Assembly: GCF_023703085.1 (NCBI RefSeq)
Contig: NZ_JAMQJY010000001.1
Location: forward strand, 434,001 to 498,000
Length of the DNA stretch: 64,000 nucleotides
Origin: Alkalicoccobacillus plakortidis
Lineage (GTDB): Bacteria > Bacillota > Bacilli > Bacillales > Bacillaceae_D
Direction of reading: 5' to 3'
The notes under the pieces were generated by a model. It ran no database searches and was not told the origin of the DNA. It worked only from the letters and a program-made list of their open reading frames with translations. Position 1 is the first letter of the stretch, and each line of letters opens with the position of its first letter. Below, in pieces: positions 27,103 to 37,130 of the stretch. The position numbers were made by a program, and so were the translations under genes.

Positions 27103-28983
27103 TTAAACCATTACCTTACACATATCCTTCGTAAATTCCACCGGATCTTCTAGAGGAAGACCTTCAATTAATAGTGCTTGGCTATATAACAGGTTTGTGT
27201 ATAGCTTTAGCTTATCTTGGTCCGTTTCATGAGCGGCTTTGATTGCTTTAAAGACATCATGGTTTGGATTAATTTCTAGGACCTTTTCGGCTTTTACATG
27301 CTGACTATCTGGCATTGCCTGCAAAACTTTCTCCATCTCAATTGTTACTTCCCCATCAGCTGCTAGAAAAACAGGGTGTGTCTTCAGACGCTTAGATAAA
27401 CGAACATCTTTTACTTTTCCAGAGAGTACAGACTTCATTTCATCAAAAAGAGCTTTATTTGCATCCTTCTCTTCTTTTGTCTCTTCTGTCTCGTCCTCAT
27501 CAATTTTCAGATCCGCACTAGAAACTGATTGGAATTCTTTTTCTTGATAGCTTTGAAGCATTTTAATAGCAAACTCATCCACGTCCTCCGTGAAATAAAG
27601 GATTTCATAGCCTTTATCAGCAACTAATTCAGTTTGTGGCAATTTCTCGATTCGTTCTACGGATTCACCCGTTGCATAATAAATATAGCTTTGATCTTCC
27701 TTCATACGCGATACATATTCAGAAAGTGAGACTAATCCTTTTTCAGTAGATGAATGGAACAATAATAAATCCTCAAGTACTTTTTTGTTTGCACCATAGT
27801 CGTTATATACGCCAAACTTCAGCTGACGACCAAACGATTTGTAGAATGTCTCATACGCTTCACGTTGATTTTTCAACAAGGTTTGTAGCTGAGATTTGAT
27901 TTTAGACTGAATGTTTTTTGCGATTAACTTCAATTGACGGTCATGCTGAAGCATCTCTCTTGAAATGTTAAGTGAAAGGTCTTCAGAATCAACCATACCT
28001 TTGACAAAACTAAAGAAGTCAGGTAAAAGATCCGCGCATTTCTCCATAATAAGTACGCCATTGGCATATAGCTCTAGACCTTTTTCATAATCTTTTGAGT
28101 AAAAATCAAATGGTGTATTTTCTGGAATGAACAGGATCGAGTTATAACGAACAGCCCCATCCACGCTTAAATGGATATGCTCAAGTGGTTTATCAAAGCC
28201 GTAACGCTTATCTTGATAGAACTGTTCATAATCTTCTTTTGTCAGTTCGCTTTTGTTTTTGCGCCAGATTGGCACCATACTATTAACCGTTTGAACTTCC
28301 TGGACTTCTTCTGTTTCACCCTCTTCGCCACCTTCTTTTGGCTTATATGTGGTGACATCCATCTTAATTGGGTAACGGATAAAATCAGAGTACTTCTTAA
28401 CAATTGCTTTCAGGCGATACTCTTCAAGAAACTCATCAAAGGATTCATCTTCTGTATTCTCTTTAATATGTAATGTGATTTCCGTTCCTGGTGTGTCCTT
28501 AACAGTCTCTTCAATTGTGTAGCCATCACTTCCATCTGACTTCCATTTGTAAGCCGTATCAGCGTCCACTGATTTACTGATAACCGTCACTGTATCAGCT
28601 ACCATAAAAGCAGAATAAAATCCTACTCCAAACTGACCAATAATATCGTGCCCATCTTTAATTTCATTGGTTTTCTTAAAAGCTAACGAACCACTCTTAG
28701 CAATTGTTCCTAGATTATTCTCTAGCTCTTCTTTTGTCATGCCAATACCAGTATCCGTTAAGCTTAATGTACGAGCTTCTTTATCTGCAGTAATTTGAAT
28801 GGCATAGCGGTCTTGTTCAAAACTAATTGATTCATCGGTTAGTGCACGGTAATACATTTTATCAATCGCATCACTTGAGTTAGAGATAAGCTCTCTTAAA
28901 AATATCTCTTTTTGAGTATAAATGGAATTAATCATCATTTCCAGAAGACGTTTGGATTCAGCTTGAAATTGCTTTTTTTCCAT
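27103..28983 (-). CDS. htpG: Molecular chaperone HtpG (bacterial Hsp90)
   Basis: 626 residues from the ATG at 28983 ([20 protein letters not shown]). An upstream in-frame extension to 29031 runs into the CIRCE element and is not used. The GHKL ATPase motifs are present: [27 protein letters not shown] and [16 protein letters not shown]. The middle domain carries [14 protein letters not shown], and the C-terminal dimerisation region is normal. The cytosolic dimer helps fold and protect client proteins using ATP. Regulation by HrcA is indicated by the CIRCE upstream. In B. subtilis, htpG is not controlled by HrcA. Confidence 0.97.
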   Translation of the reverse strand: MEKKQFQAESKRLLEMMINSIYTQKEIFLRELISNSSDAIDKMYYRALTDESISFEQDRYAIQITADKEARTLSLTDTGIGMTKEELENNLGTIAKSGSLAFKKTNEIKDGHDIIGQFGVGFYSAFMVADTVTVISKSVDADTAYKWKSDGSDGYTIEETVKDTPGTEITLHIKENTEDESFDEFLEEYRLKAIVKKYSDFIRYPIKMDVTTYKPKEGGEEGETEEVQEVQTVNSMVPIWRKNKSELTKEDYEQFYQDKRYGFDKPLEHIHLSVDGAVRYNSILFIPENTPFDFYSKDYEKGLELYANGVLIMEKCADLLPDFFSFVKGMVDSEDLSLNISREMLQHDRQLKLIAKNIQSKIKSQLQTLLKNQREAYETFYKSFGRQLKFGVYNDYGANKKVLEDLLLFHSSTEKGLVSLSEYVSRMKEDQSYIYYATGESVERIEKLPQTELVADKGYEILYFTEDVDEFAIKMLQSYQEKEFQSVSSADLKIDEDETEETKEEKDANKALFDEMKSVLSGKVKDVRLSKRLKTHPVFLAADGEVTIEMEKVLQAMPDSQHVKAEKVLEINPNHDVFKAIKAAHETDQDKLKLYTNLLYSQALLIEGLPLEDPVEFTKDMCKVMV

Positions 28984-29018
28984 ATGTGAACACCATCCCT
29001 TAATTAAACATTTTGATA

Positions 29019-29045
29019 TTAGCACTCTCATATGCAGAGTGCTAA
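29019..29045. promoter_or_regulatory. CIRCE element (HrcA operator) upstream of htpG
   Basis: TTAGCACTC-N9-GAGTGCTAA is a perfect match to the CIRCE inverted repeat. It sits 36 bp before the htpG start codon and next to the -10 of its promoter. The divergent germination operon starts 115 bp away on the other side. Confidence 0.95.
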
Positions 29046-29054
29046 TCTACTTAT

Positions 29055-29082
29055 ATTTTACACACTTGTGCAGTCACGTCAA
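29055..29082 (-). promoter_or_regulatory. Probable sigma-A promoter of htpG
   Basis: On the minus strand, TTGACG (29077-29082), a 16-bp spacer and TAAAAT (29055-29060), followed directly by the CIRCE. The spacing is one base short of ideal. Confidence 0.55.
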
Positions 29083-29159
29083 CACATTCGATAGCAAATG
29101 TATGATTTGTTTCTTCAGAGAACACACTATCCATAATTAGGGATGCAAGGGTGAGTGAG

Positions 29160-30590
29160 ATGACAGAATCAATCCAGTTTACAACGAATACAGAATACAA
29201 CAAACAGCTATTTACAACGTTTTTTGCTAATCAGTCTGATTTTAGTCATCGTGATGTACACATAACGGAATTAAATATGAATTGTACGCTTTTTTTTCTA
29301 AAGTCACGTACCGACTTCAACATACTTATGCAATTCATGCAGAAGCTTGAACGTCTTACTCCTTCTTTGTTTAAGGACAAATCAGAAAAAGAAGTGGCTT
29401 TAAAGACAATTGAAACCTTGTCGTATCAGTCTTCTTTTCTACTAGCCGATACTGTTTCTTTTATCTATGAAGGAAAATCTATTCTTCTTTTAGAGGATCA
29501 CTCTGAATTATTTATTTTAGATACAGCAGCAAACATTAAACGAGGTATTGAAGATTCATCTAGTGAGAAAGTTATAAGAGGTCCTAAATTAGCTTTTATT
29601 GAAAGCATTAATGACAATATCGGTATCATAAGGCAACTCACAAGAGATCAAAACATCATAGCAAAAGAGCATCATATCAATGTACAAAACAACGAGAAAT
29701 TGATCCAATATCTATACAATCAAAAGCAGGTAAATCAAGAGCTTATTAAGGAAATTGATAAACGACTATCGTCTATTAATACAAGCAATCTAGAAGATTC
29801 CGGAATGCTAGAAGAATTAATTGAAGATAATCCAATGTCTCCCTTCCCTCAAATTCAAAACACAGAGCGACCTGATCGAGTAATCGCTGCAATTAATGAA
29901 GGTCGGGTGGCTATGTTCATTGACGGGTCACCTTTTGCCCTTATCATGCCAACCACATTTGATATGTTACTTCAATCACCAGATGACTATTACGAAAGAT
30001 GGCTTGCGGGTAGTTTTTTGCGTGTTTTACGATATTTGTCGATTATGATTACATTATTTCTTTCAGCCTTTTATATCTCCTTGGTTTCTTTTAGCCAAGG
30101 TCTTTTACCAACTGAGCTTGCGATCACGATAGCAAGTACACGTCAAAATGTACCTTTTCCTCCTTTTATAGAAGCAATTATTATGGAGATTACGATTGAA
30201 TTACTTAGAGAAGCAGGCATTCGCTTACCAACACCACTTGGACAAACGATTGGACTAGTTGGAGGGGTTATCATTGGACAAGCAGCTGTTGAAGCTAATT
30301 TAGTTAGTTCATTAATGGTTATTATCATTGCCTTAACAACCATTACTTCATTTACCGTTCCTCAATATAGCTTTGGGCTATCCTTTCGAATGCTTCGATT
30401 TGGGGCAATGATATCTGCTGCGATATTTGGTTTATTTGGTACAGTCTGTTTCTTTATCTGGTTAAGCATTCATTTAGCCAACTTAAAAAGTTTTGGAACC
30501 AGTTATTTCTCACTTCAATTTTCATTCTCAAGAAAGAAATTCCTTGATCTATTTATTCGTTTACCAAAAAGAGTTAAGTCCGCTCAATAA
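29160..30590 (+). CDS. Spore germination protein, GerA family (A subunit)
   Basis: About 476 residues. A soluble N-terminal half ends in the family motif EERPDR-like NTERPDRVIAAINEGR, and MFIDGSPFALIMPTTF follows. The membrane half contains LPTELAITIASTRQNVPFPP and RLPTPLGQTIGLVGGVIIGQ, hallmarks of GerAA/GerKA. A subunits form oligomeric ligand-gated channels in the inner spore membrane. I prefer the ATG at 29160, preceded by AAGGGTGAG. It is first of three genes that together encode one nutrient germinant receptor, expected to be made in the forespore. No clear sigma-G promoter was identified. Confidence 0.93.
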   Translation: MTESIQFTTNTEYNKQLFTTFFANQSDFSHRDVHITELNMNCTLFFLKSRTDFNILMQFMQKLERLTPSLFKDKSEKEVALKTIETLSYQSSFLLADTVSFIYEGKSILLLEDHSELFILDTAANIKRGIEDSSSEKVIRGPKLAFIESINDNIGIIRQLTRDQNIIAKEHHINVQNNEKLIQYLYNQKQVNQELIKEIDKRLSSINTSNLEDSGMLEELIEDNPMSPFPQIQNTERPDRVIAAINEGRVAMFIDGSPFALIMPTTFDMLLQSPDDYYERWLAGSFLRVLRYLSIMITLFLSAFYISLVSFSQGLLPTELAITIASTRQNVPFPPFIEAIIMEITIELLREAGIRLPTPLGQTIGLVGGVIIGQAAVEANLVSSLMVIIIALTTITSFTVPQYSFGLSFRMLRFGAMISAAIFGLFGTVCFFIWLSIHLANLKSFGTSYFSLQFSFSRKKFLDLFIRLPKRVKSAQ

Positions 30591-30603
30591 GGAGGAACAA
30601 CAG

Positions 30604-31695
30604 GTGAAACAAGAATTTGACTCTATTTCAACGTATCAGCTAACAATCTTGATCATTAATTGCATGCTTGGTGTTGGATTTCTTGTTTTACCGAGGCGTA
30701 TTACGGTAACGCTTGACTCGCCTGATGGATGGATCTCTCTGTTAATATCAGGATTGATCATTCTGTTTGCTGTGCTCCTCCTCTTTTATTTTTTCTCAAA
30801 ACATAAAGTCAAGGACATTGTTGAATATACCGAATTAGCTTTTGGAAAGTGGATGTCTAAGTTTATCTGCATTTTATTAGTTCTTTATTTTATCTCACTA
30901 ACAGGTTATGAAGCCGTTGCGATGAGTGAGATGGTTCGATTTTTCCTTCTTGAGACGACACCGCAAATGCTTGTAGTCAGCATTATATTAGTGTTGGCCG
31001 CTTATCTCGGAAGTAGTCCAATTAATACCCTTGTAAGAGTGTGCATGTTTTTTCTTCCCTTTTGTTTAGTAGTGGTGTTCTTTATATTTTTATCTGGATT
31101 AAAAGAAGTAAATATTAATAATCTGCGGCCTGTTCTTGAGTCTGGATTCAATCCTTTTGTTAAAGGTTTTTTTAGTACAAGTCTTTCCTACTTAGGACTG
31201 GAATCTTTATTAATCTTCACTGCTTTTACTTCTGCGAAAACGAAAAAAGTGAAAGCAGCTGTCATAGGGATTGGAAGCACCTCTGTACTTTATGCTCTAA
31301 CGTATATCATCGTTGTTGGAGCATTAAGTTACCAAGAAGTTAAAACGTTAACCTGGCCAACCATTTCATTTATTCAAACGTTCAGTATTCATGGCATTTT
31401 TTTAGAGCGTCTCGATTCATTTTTATTATCTACATGGATTTTGCAATTCTTTACAATCTGTGCGATCAATACATTTAATATTTGCTACATATTGGAGAAA
31501 ACTTTCTCCCTTAAACCTCTCACAAGCTGTTTTATAATCGTACCTCTCGCATTTCTTGTTGCTTATATACCCAGCGATTCTACAGAGATTTTCCTGTTGG
31601 CTAATTTTGTCGATCGAGGTGGATTGATTTGTTTAATCGTTTTGCCATTAATTTGTTTTATCACAGTTAGTATAAAAAAGAAGGTGATTTCATGA
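30604..31695 (+). CDS. Spore germination protein, GerB family permease (B subunit)
   Basis: About 363 residues and ten or so membrane segments of the APC superfamily (GerAB/GerKB type). The start is GTG at 30604, after AAGGAGG with 8 bases spacing; the frame upstream overlaps the A gene and is not used. The N-terminus ISTYQLTILIINCMLGVGFL matches the first helices that form the germinant-binding pocket. It ends by overlapping the ATG of the C-subunit gene (ATGA), a sign of translational coupling. Confidence 0.92.
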   Translation: MKQEFDSISTYQLTILIINCMLGVGFLVLPRRITVTLDSPDGWISLLISGLIILFAVLLLFYFFSKHKVKDIVEYTELAFGKWMSKFICILLVLYFISLTGYEAVAMSEMVRFFLLETTPQMLVVSIILVLAAYLGSSPINTLVRVCMFFLPFCLVVVFFIFLSGLKEVNINNLRPVLESGFNPFVKGFFSTSLSYLGLESLLIFTAFTSAKTKKVKAAVIGIGSTSVLYALTYIIVVGALSYQEVKTLTWPTISFIQTFSIHGIFLERLDSFLLSTWILQFFTICAINTFNICYILEKTFSLKPLTSCFIIVPLAFLVAYIPSDSTEIFLLANFVDRGGLICLIVLPLICFITVSIKKKVIS

Positions 31696-32820
31696 AAAAA
31701 ACAATTAAATTGATGATCTTATTCAGTACACTTATCCTTTCTGCTTGCTGGGACAGTAGAAGTATTGAGGATATTTCGCTGGTTATTGGAGTTGGAGTAG
31801 ATGTAAGCGAAAGTGGTGAGTATATTTCACTTGGTCATCAAATTATTGTGCCTCCTAGTAATAGCGGAGATAGTTCACAGAGTGCGCCTTTTAAAAACAT
31901 TTATACAACAGGGAAAACAGTCCATGGAGCGATTCGAAATGTAGCGCTTCGCGACAATTCAGTCATTAGTGATCATCAGCGAATATTAGTTATCCGCAAA
32001 GAGGTATTACGAAAATGGACATTGGATGAAGTCATTAACCAAATGCAAAGATGACAGAACACGTCGTAGTTTATATGTATTTATTACTGATGAACCAATT
32101 AAACAAATCCTAGGTCTGTCTGATTCCGATGAAATCCCTTCTAATCAGTTATACGATTTACTTGATAATCGATGGCGGTCCACCAAAATCCTTCCTGAGG
32201 TTTCATTAGGTAAGCTCTCGTCAAATTTACAAAAAAACGTTAGCTTTGTCCTTCAAGACGTACAAATTATTGGTGGACGATTAGCTTTATCAGGCGGTGG
32301 CGTTATTAAAAATGGAAAGATCCTTGATGCAGAGCTATCAATTGATGATATAGGCACATTAAATTACTTAACAGGTGAGATTCAAGGTGGTGTCCTTTCA
32401 ACTCAATTAGATTCTATGCCTCTTGCATTTGAAATCCTTGAAGATATGTCGATTAAAGTTAAAACAAATGTAGTTAATAATCATGTTTCAATTGATATAG
32501 ATGCTGAAACATCAGGACGTATTTCTGAGGATTGGAACGAACAGGAAGATTCGTTTACGGATAAGTACAATGACCAAAGGCTAAAAGCAATTGAAGCTGA
32601 AATTCAAAAACGTGTGAATCACCTTATAAAAAAACTCCAAACCGATGTACAAGCAGATGCAGCTGGATTTGCAGAATATATGCGTGTTCAACAGCCAGAC
32701 TTTTGGGATCAGTACGGCGGTCAGTGGGATCAGTATTTTACTGAAGCAGACATTACCTATTCCATTACTGTAATTGTTGAAGACTTTGGCACCAAGGGTT
32801 CCACCAAAAAAATGCAATAA
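31692..32820 (+). CDS. Spore germination lipoprotein, Ger(x)C family (C subunit), frameshifted as read
   Basis: About 375 residues. The lipoprotein signal is MKKTIKLMILFSTLILSAC and the family motif CWDSRSIEDISLVIGVGVD follows. The frame breaks near 32041-32047 (CCAAATG, one A too many) and continues as KDDRTRRSLYVFITDE through the C-terminal domain (FAEYMRVQQPDFW). GerC lipoproteins sit on the outer leaflet of the inner spore membrane and are needed for receptor function. It overlaps the B gene by 4 bp. Confidence 0.9.
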
Positions 32821-32866
32821 ATGTATGGTATGATAAAGGTTACATTGCACGAGGAGTTGAAACACA

Positions 32867-33169
32867 ATGGACCAAACTGAACGCGAAGCCTTTATCATCC
32901 AAAAGTATAAACAGGAAGAAGAACTAATGATTCTTTTGTTTGCACAATGGTGTATAAATCATGATCTCGAACCTGAAGGCATCTATCAAAAAGCATTTCC
33001 TAGCCAATCTAAAAATGCTCAGCTTACACACGCAGTAGAACAAACAATCCCAAAATCAGAAGCAGATGAGATCCCACTCGTCTCCCTTTTAGAAGTGTTA
33101 TCTTGGTTTGAACAGGATGAATTAGCTTTTATTGTGTCAGAAGAAGCCAGTCGTTTAGATAAAAGTTAA
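32867..33169 (+). CDS. Hypothetical cytoplasmic protein, 100 residues
   Basis: GAGGAG precedes the ATG by about 9 bases. The protein is acidic and mostly helical: QKYKQEEELMILLFAQWCIN, LEPEGIYQKAFP, LEVLSWFEQDELAF. I believe small proteins like this exist across Bacillaceae, but I cannot name the family. It follows the germination operon by 46 bp without a visible terminator and might be read through from it. Its 3' end overlaps the convergent monooxygenase gene by 4 bp. Confidence 0.6.
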   Translation: MDQTEREAFIIQKYKQEEELMILLFAQWCINHDLEPEGIYQKAFPSQSKNAQLTHAVEQTIPKSEADEIPLVSLLEVLSWFEQDELAFIVSEEASRLDKS

Positions 33170-34164
33170 TCAAGGATGACGTCAGCAAGTAATTTGTAGG
33201 ACTTGAGACGATCTTCAAATGAATGAACATTTGTCAGTACCATACATTCGTCTGAGCCATATTCCTTTGATAGCTTTAACAGCTGTTCTTTCACATTTTC
33301 GGGTTCTCCAAAGACTTGCCGCTGCTGAAGTTCCTTTCTTTTTTCTGCTTCATCTGGTGTGAGTGAATAGTGATTTGCAAAGTCTTGATTCGGAATCCCA
33401 TCAAGACCTTCTGCTTTCGCCCGCTCAATCGACCAGATATGAGCACTTCCCGCAATCTCTTCTGCCAATTGATTCGTTTCTGCACAAACAACTGAAACGG
33501 CTAGAATTAATGTCGGCTCTTGGTTATACTTCGTTGGTTTAAAGTGTTTTTTATACGCTTCAGCTGCTTTTTTGCTCGATTCGTCGTTCATAAAATGACC
33601 GACGGCATAAGGTAGTCCATGTTTTGCCGCAAGTTTTGCACTTTTTATACTTGTACCAAGAATCCAAGGTACAGGAGGATCATTAGGTACGGGGGCTGCT
33701 TTTAGTGAACGATAGGAATGACCTTCTGGAAAATCATTTCGGATAAAGTGTAAAAGTTCTTCAACTTTTTCAGGCATGCTATAAATGGCCTGAAGCATGT
33801 TTGTATTAAGTGCTAAAGACGCCTCTGCTGATCCACCTGGAGATCGACCTAAACCAAGATCTATTCGTCCAGGATACATTGTTGCAAGTAAATGATATCG
33901 CTCCGCTACTAAGTACGGTTGGTAATTAGGTAAAAGTACCGCGCCAGCACCAATCCGAATCGTTGTTGTTTGTGACCCAATTATCCCCAACAATACATCC
34001 GGAGCAGGACAGGCTAACCCTGGAAGATCATGGTGCTCAGCGATCCAATAACGTGAATAGCCCAACTCGTCAGCATATATCGCAAGTTGCTCGGTCTCAT
34101 TGATCGCATCGGCGACAGAACGGCCACGAGAGACAACCACCTGATCTAAGATACTTAATTTCAT
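33166..34164 (-). CDS. LLM-class flavin-dependent oxidoreductase
   Basis: 332 residues with a bacterial luciferase-like TIM barrel. It shows [51 protein letters not shown] and PPVPWILGTSIKSAKLAAKH. This belongs to the single-subunit group of flavin-dependent monooxygenases of unknown substrate (YceB/YddN-like). It is a paralogue of the next gene upstream, from which it is separated by a terminator, so it probably has its own promoter. Confidence 0.87.
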   Translation of the reverse strand: MKLSILDQVVVSRGRSVADAINETEQLAIYADELGYSRYWIAEHHDLPGLACPAPDVLLGIIGSQTTTIRIGAGAVLLPNYQPYLVAERYHLLATMYPGRIDLGLGRSPGGSAEASLALNTNMLQAIYSMPEKVEELLHFIRNDFPEGHSYRSLKAAPVPNDPPVPWILGTSIKSAKLAAKHGLPYAVGHFMNDESSKKAAEAYKKHFKPTKYNQEPTLILAVSVVCAETNQLAEEIAGSAHIWSIERAKAEGLDGIPNQDFANHYSLTPDEAEKRKELQQRQVFGEPENVKEQLLKLSKEYGSDECMVLTNVHSFEDRLKSYKLLADVILD

Positions 34165-34182
34165 TTGAATATTCCTTTCACT

Positions 34183-34216
34183 AAAAAAGCCATGACTACT
34201 CAGCCATGGCTTTTAT
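34183..34216 (-). terminator. Terminator between the two luciferase-like genes
   Basis: AAAAGCCATG (34185-34194) pairs with CATGGCTTTT (34205-34214), with a run of T residues on either side. It stops transcription of the upstream monooxygenase gene. Confidence 0.85.
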
Positions 34217-34230
34217 TTTTTAATTGACGT

Positions 34231-35262
34231 TTATGATAACAACTCTGCTACGATCTCATGTGAACGAACACGTGCATCATGATCAAACGCATCAGATGAA
34301 ATGATCACTTCATCTGCTTTTGTTTCATCAATAAAGTCAGCCAACTTTTGTTTAATTGTGTCTTGAGATCCTGTCATATAAGAGCTTGCACCTCGATTAC
34401 GTTCTAGAGCTGCAATCTCACCTGGCGCATAATGATCAGATAGGTTCTTAACAGGTGGCTTAAATTGACCTGGTTTGCCTCGCATTAAATCAAGCATTTG
34501 TTGCTTACGTGATGTTGACAAATATTCTGCTTCCTCATCTGTATCTGCAGCTACTAAACTAACGCCAAGCATAATATGTGGTTTCGATAGCGTTTCAGAC
34601 GGCTCAAAGCGACTGCGATACAAATCAATCGCTTGATGCATATAATCAGGAGCAAAATGCGATGCAAACGAGAATGGAAGACCCCTTTGAGCCGCAAGTC
34701 TAGCACTAAAGCCACTTGAACCTAGCAACCAAATCGGTACATCCTGCCCTACACCAGGATACGCTTTGACCCCAGTAGCCGCATCCTCACTCATGTAAGC
34801 CTCAAGCTCTTCAACTAAATCAGGGAAGTCATCGCCATTACTAAACAACGTCCGACGCAGTGCACGAGCAGTCAGTTGATCACTACCTGGTGCACGACCA
34901 AGGCCTAGATCAATTCGACCTGGATGAAGCGCATCAAGTGTGCCAAACTGTTCTGCAATCATAAGTGGTGCATGGTTTGGAAGCATAATCCCACCTGATC
35001 CAACACGAATATGTTTTGTCCCTTGAGCAATATGATTAATAATAATTGACGTGGCCGATGATCCGATACCTGGCATATTATGGTGCTCAGCTAACCAATA
35101 GCGATTAAATCCCCACTCGTCTGCTTTTTGAGCAAGATCTAAGCTTCGTTTAAAGGTCTCTGACGCATTTGACCCTTGTGTGATAGGAGCCAAATCCAGA
35201 ACAGATAGCGGTGTATCCTTAAAACGTTTTGTTTGTTTATGTGTTAATTCCATATTTGTCAT
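34231..35262 (-). CDS. LLM-class flavin-dependent oxidoreductase (second paralogue)
   Basis: 343 residues with the same fold and motifs as its neighbour: [50 protein letters not shown], and [18 protein letters not shown]. It resembles B. subtilis YwcH-type proteins. FMN-dependent oxidation of a small molecule is expected; the substrate is unknown. The start ATG at 35262 lies close to AAAGG; the second Met (35253) is an alternative. Confidence 0.87.
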   Translation of the reverse strand: MTNMELTHKQTKRFKDTPLSVLDLAPITQGSNASETFKRSLDLAQKADEWGFNRYWLAEHHNMPGIGSSATSIIINHIAQGTKHIRVGSGGIMLPNHAPLMIAEQFGTLDALHPGRIDLGLGRAPGSDQLTARALRRTLFSNGDDFPDLVEELEAYMSEDAATGVKAYPGVGQDVPIWLLGSSGFSARLAAQRGLPFSFASHFAPDYMHQAIDLYRSRFEPSETLSKPHIMLGVSLVAADTDEEAEYLSTSRKQQMLDLMRGKPGQFKPPVKNLSDHYAPGEIAALERNRGASSYMTGSQDTIKQKLADFIDETKADEVIISSDAFDHDARVRSHEIVAELLS

Positions 35263-35318
35263 CTACCTTTCTCATTCCAATACATGCACCTATTGTAAAG
35301 AGTAAGGAAGCACGGTGT

Positions 35319-35909
35319 CTATTTTTCTGCCTGAGGACTGAAACCATTCCTGCTAGACAAATATTGATGAATATCCTTATCTGTATAAGATAACTCAGCA
35401 ATACCCTTTGCAATCGTTTGAGCATATGGCTCTGCTGGTGCTGTAAAAGAATCTGTTCCCATGTCTAAAGGATTTGTAAATGTCAGCTTAGGATACCCAT
35501 TTTCCATACCAAGATATACAACCCGACCATACCAACCATCATCTAATGTAACGTAGCCATTCTCCATCAAGTCTTCAAATTGCAAACCCGACGCATCCGC
35601 TTGATTTTCCTGCTCTACCACATCAACAAACTGCTCAAACGTAATCAAATATTGACGTGCAATCGTTTGCTCACGCGCGTCCTCTTTGTGACCAATAAAA
35701 GCCACGCCGCCTTTCCCCCACTTACTCTCATCCTTTGCAAAATACAAAGGGTATGGCAGAACACAGCCACGATTATCACGAGGAAGTGTCGCATCACGAC
35801 AGCCTCTCTCCGCTTCACTTGATCCCGTTGGCACTCCACCTCTTATATAACAATGGAAACGATCCTCCATAAGATTTGATCCGTAACTAACATACCAGAC
35901 TAAATTCAT
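35319..35909 (-). CDS. Gamma-glutamylcyclotransferase-fold protein
   Basis: About 196 residues. The N-terminal MNLVWYVSYGSNLMEDRF matches the YGSNL motif of the GGCT/AIG2 fold. The body holds PLYFAKDESKWGKGGVAFIG and a C-terminal NPLDMGTDSFTAPAEPYAQT. I chose the ATG at 35909, preceded by AGAGGCGG; an upstream Met (35942) lacks support. Family members act on gamma-glutamyl amines, but many, possibly including this one, have unknown substrates. Confidence 0.7.
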   Translation of the reverse strand: MNLVWYVSYGSNLMEDRFHCYIRGGVPTGSSEAERGCRDATLPRDNRGCVLPYPLYFAKDESKWGKGGVAFIGHKEDAREQTIARQYLITFEQFVDVVEQENQADASGLQFEDLMENGYVTLDDGWYGRVVYLGMENGYPKLTFTNPLDMGTDSFTAPAEPYAQTIAKGIAELSYTDKDIHQYLSSRNGFSPQAEK

Positions 35910-36056
35910 TTTACCGCCTCTTTCTTTTTGATACACATTCATGATCTACGTTGATTAGTATACTATTGGTTGTTGAGAGGTGTAAAACGTACCATCTTGA
36001 AGAGCCAGATCATACACGATAATATTGTAGGTAAAATGGTTAGGAGGTTAAATATT

Positions 36057-36239
36057 ATGAAAGAAGCGCGTTACTTATTGTATATCATTTTATTAGGAAT
36101 TTTGACGGCATTTGTTGTGACTTTTGTTTTTTAGGAGGAAGTAAATGACGAAGAAACAACTGATGAAATTAGCGAGGGTGACTTTGTTAAAGATATAAAT
36201 GATGTTGTGGCTGATAACGTAATTTTAAAGCTACCTTAG
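36057..36239 (+). pseudogene. Small membrane protein gene with in-frame amber codon
   Basis: TAGGAGG precedes the ATG. The frame encodes one membrane helix (KEARYLLYIILLGILTAFVV, TFVF), then TAG at 36132-36134. It continues in the same frame with an acidic tail (EEVNDEETTDEISEGDFVKD, INDVVADNVILKLP) to a stop at 36237. No frameshift is needed. Either one base is wrong, the gene has decayed, or the product is a 25-residue peptide. Unknown function. Confidence 0.45.
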
Positions 36240-36492
36240 TAAGTATCGAAAAGGTGTATGATAAAACACTACATGGAAATATGAACCACAATAACATCTA
36301 ATATCAGTTTTGTTAAACCAAAAGTCTAAATTCAATGTAGTCATACTTGATTTAAGGATTTTCGCTTGGAAGGCCTTTTTCTGAGTTTCTATACAAGATT
36401 TTAGAAAAACGTTAGATTTTATTTATTTGATTAAGTATTTAGCTATAATAAAAAGTAGACTTCATAAAAAAATAAATAAAAGGCGGCATTTT

Positions 36493-36741
36493 GTGAATAA
36501 AAAAACCTATAGAATAATCTCTTTATGTTGTGTTTTATTGTCAATAATAGTTTGGATACCTAATATCATTTTAAATATCGCAAGTTCTCTCTGGCTTCTT
36601 ACTTTTGTGTTCGGAACAGTAGGCTTAGTTTTTGGTATGTTAGGCAGAAGTATTTGGTTATCCTTTGTAAATTCATTAATGACAATTAGCTTTTTTATTT
36701 TAATGTACATAGGGTATACTTGGATTTCTCTTGATTGGTAA
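36493..36741 (+). CDS. Small membrane protein, about 82 residues
   Basis: The GTG at 36493 follows AAAGGCGG at good spacing. The frame is open further upstream, but a start at 36427 has no site. Three hydrophobic segments are visible (IISLCCVLLSIIVWIPNIIL, LLTFVFGTVGLVFGMLG, LMTISFFILMYIGYTW). Unknown function. The flanking 250 bases upstream hold nothing recognisable beyond the amber-interrupted gene. Confidence 0.55.
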   Translation: MNKKTYRIISLCCVLLSIIVWIPNIILNIASSLWLLTFVFGTVGLVFGMLGRSIWLSFVNSLMTISFFILMYIGYTWISLDW

Positions 36742-36788
36742 AGTAACAAATTAGCCTTGAGCGCTCAGCCTGTTTTTTATAGTTAACT

Positions 36789-36978
36789 TCAAAGAGTTTC
36801 ATTTCCTATAATTTTTTGTAGGTTCATTTTTACTCTCAGGTCCATCTCAAGTAATATATCTTTTGTATTCAAATCACTATTAAATATTACAGTAACGCGA
36901 TATGGACTATTTCCACCCGTATTTGCAGCATACTTTACATATATATCAGCAATATCATCTTTTAGATAAATTTTAAAC
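36789..36978 (-). pseudogene. C-terminal gene fragment abutting the tRNA
   Basis: An open frame of 62 codons without a start encodes FKIYLKDDIADIYVKYAANT, GGNSPYRVTVIFNSDLNT and more, ending at 36789. It looks like the end of a real protein. Upstream it runs into a stop codon and then the tRNA 3' end 8 bp away. No parent gene is in the window. It could be a remnant left after integration or deletion next to the tRNA. Confidence 0.4.
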
Positions 36979-36985
36979 TAGTTAT

Positions 36986-37057
36986 GCCCTAGGAGAGACT
37001 CGAACTCCCGACCTATGGTTTAGGAAACCAGTGCACTATCCGCTGTGCTACTAGGGC
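36986..37057 (-). tRNA. tRNA-Arg (anticodon CCT)
   Basis: A cloverleaf is present on the minus strand: acceptor GCCCTAG/CTAGGGC with discriminator A, D-arm GCAC/GTGC, T-arm GGGAG-TTCGAGT-CTCTC. The anticodon stem TGGT/ACCA carries the loop TTCCTA. The loop is one base short; the usual form is TTCCTAA, which gives anticodon CCT. A dropped A in the short A run would explain both the loop and the total length of 72 instead of 73. CCA is not encoded. Confidence 0.78.
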
Positions 37058-37130
37058 TGAATTTTATTGCAAGTTCTATCTTATTGAAAGATTGTGGATT
37101 TAGCAAGATTTGTGTCTTTTTTGATGTTAG

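Noticed and set aside
28984..29031. Longer HtpG N-terminus from an upstream Met
   Set aside because: It would read through the CIRCE element and adds residues foreign to the family; [15 protein letters not shown] is the normal start.
29100..29150. Sigma-G promoter for the germination operon
   Set aside because: A GTATGA/CACTATC pair is present, but spacing and match are too poor to call.
31692..32820. Programmed frameshifting as the cause of split genes
   Set aside because: There is no slippery heptamer with a downstream structure. Many unrelated genes carry the same CCAAGC-type indel, which points to a shared technical or mutational cause.
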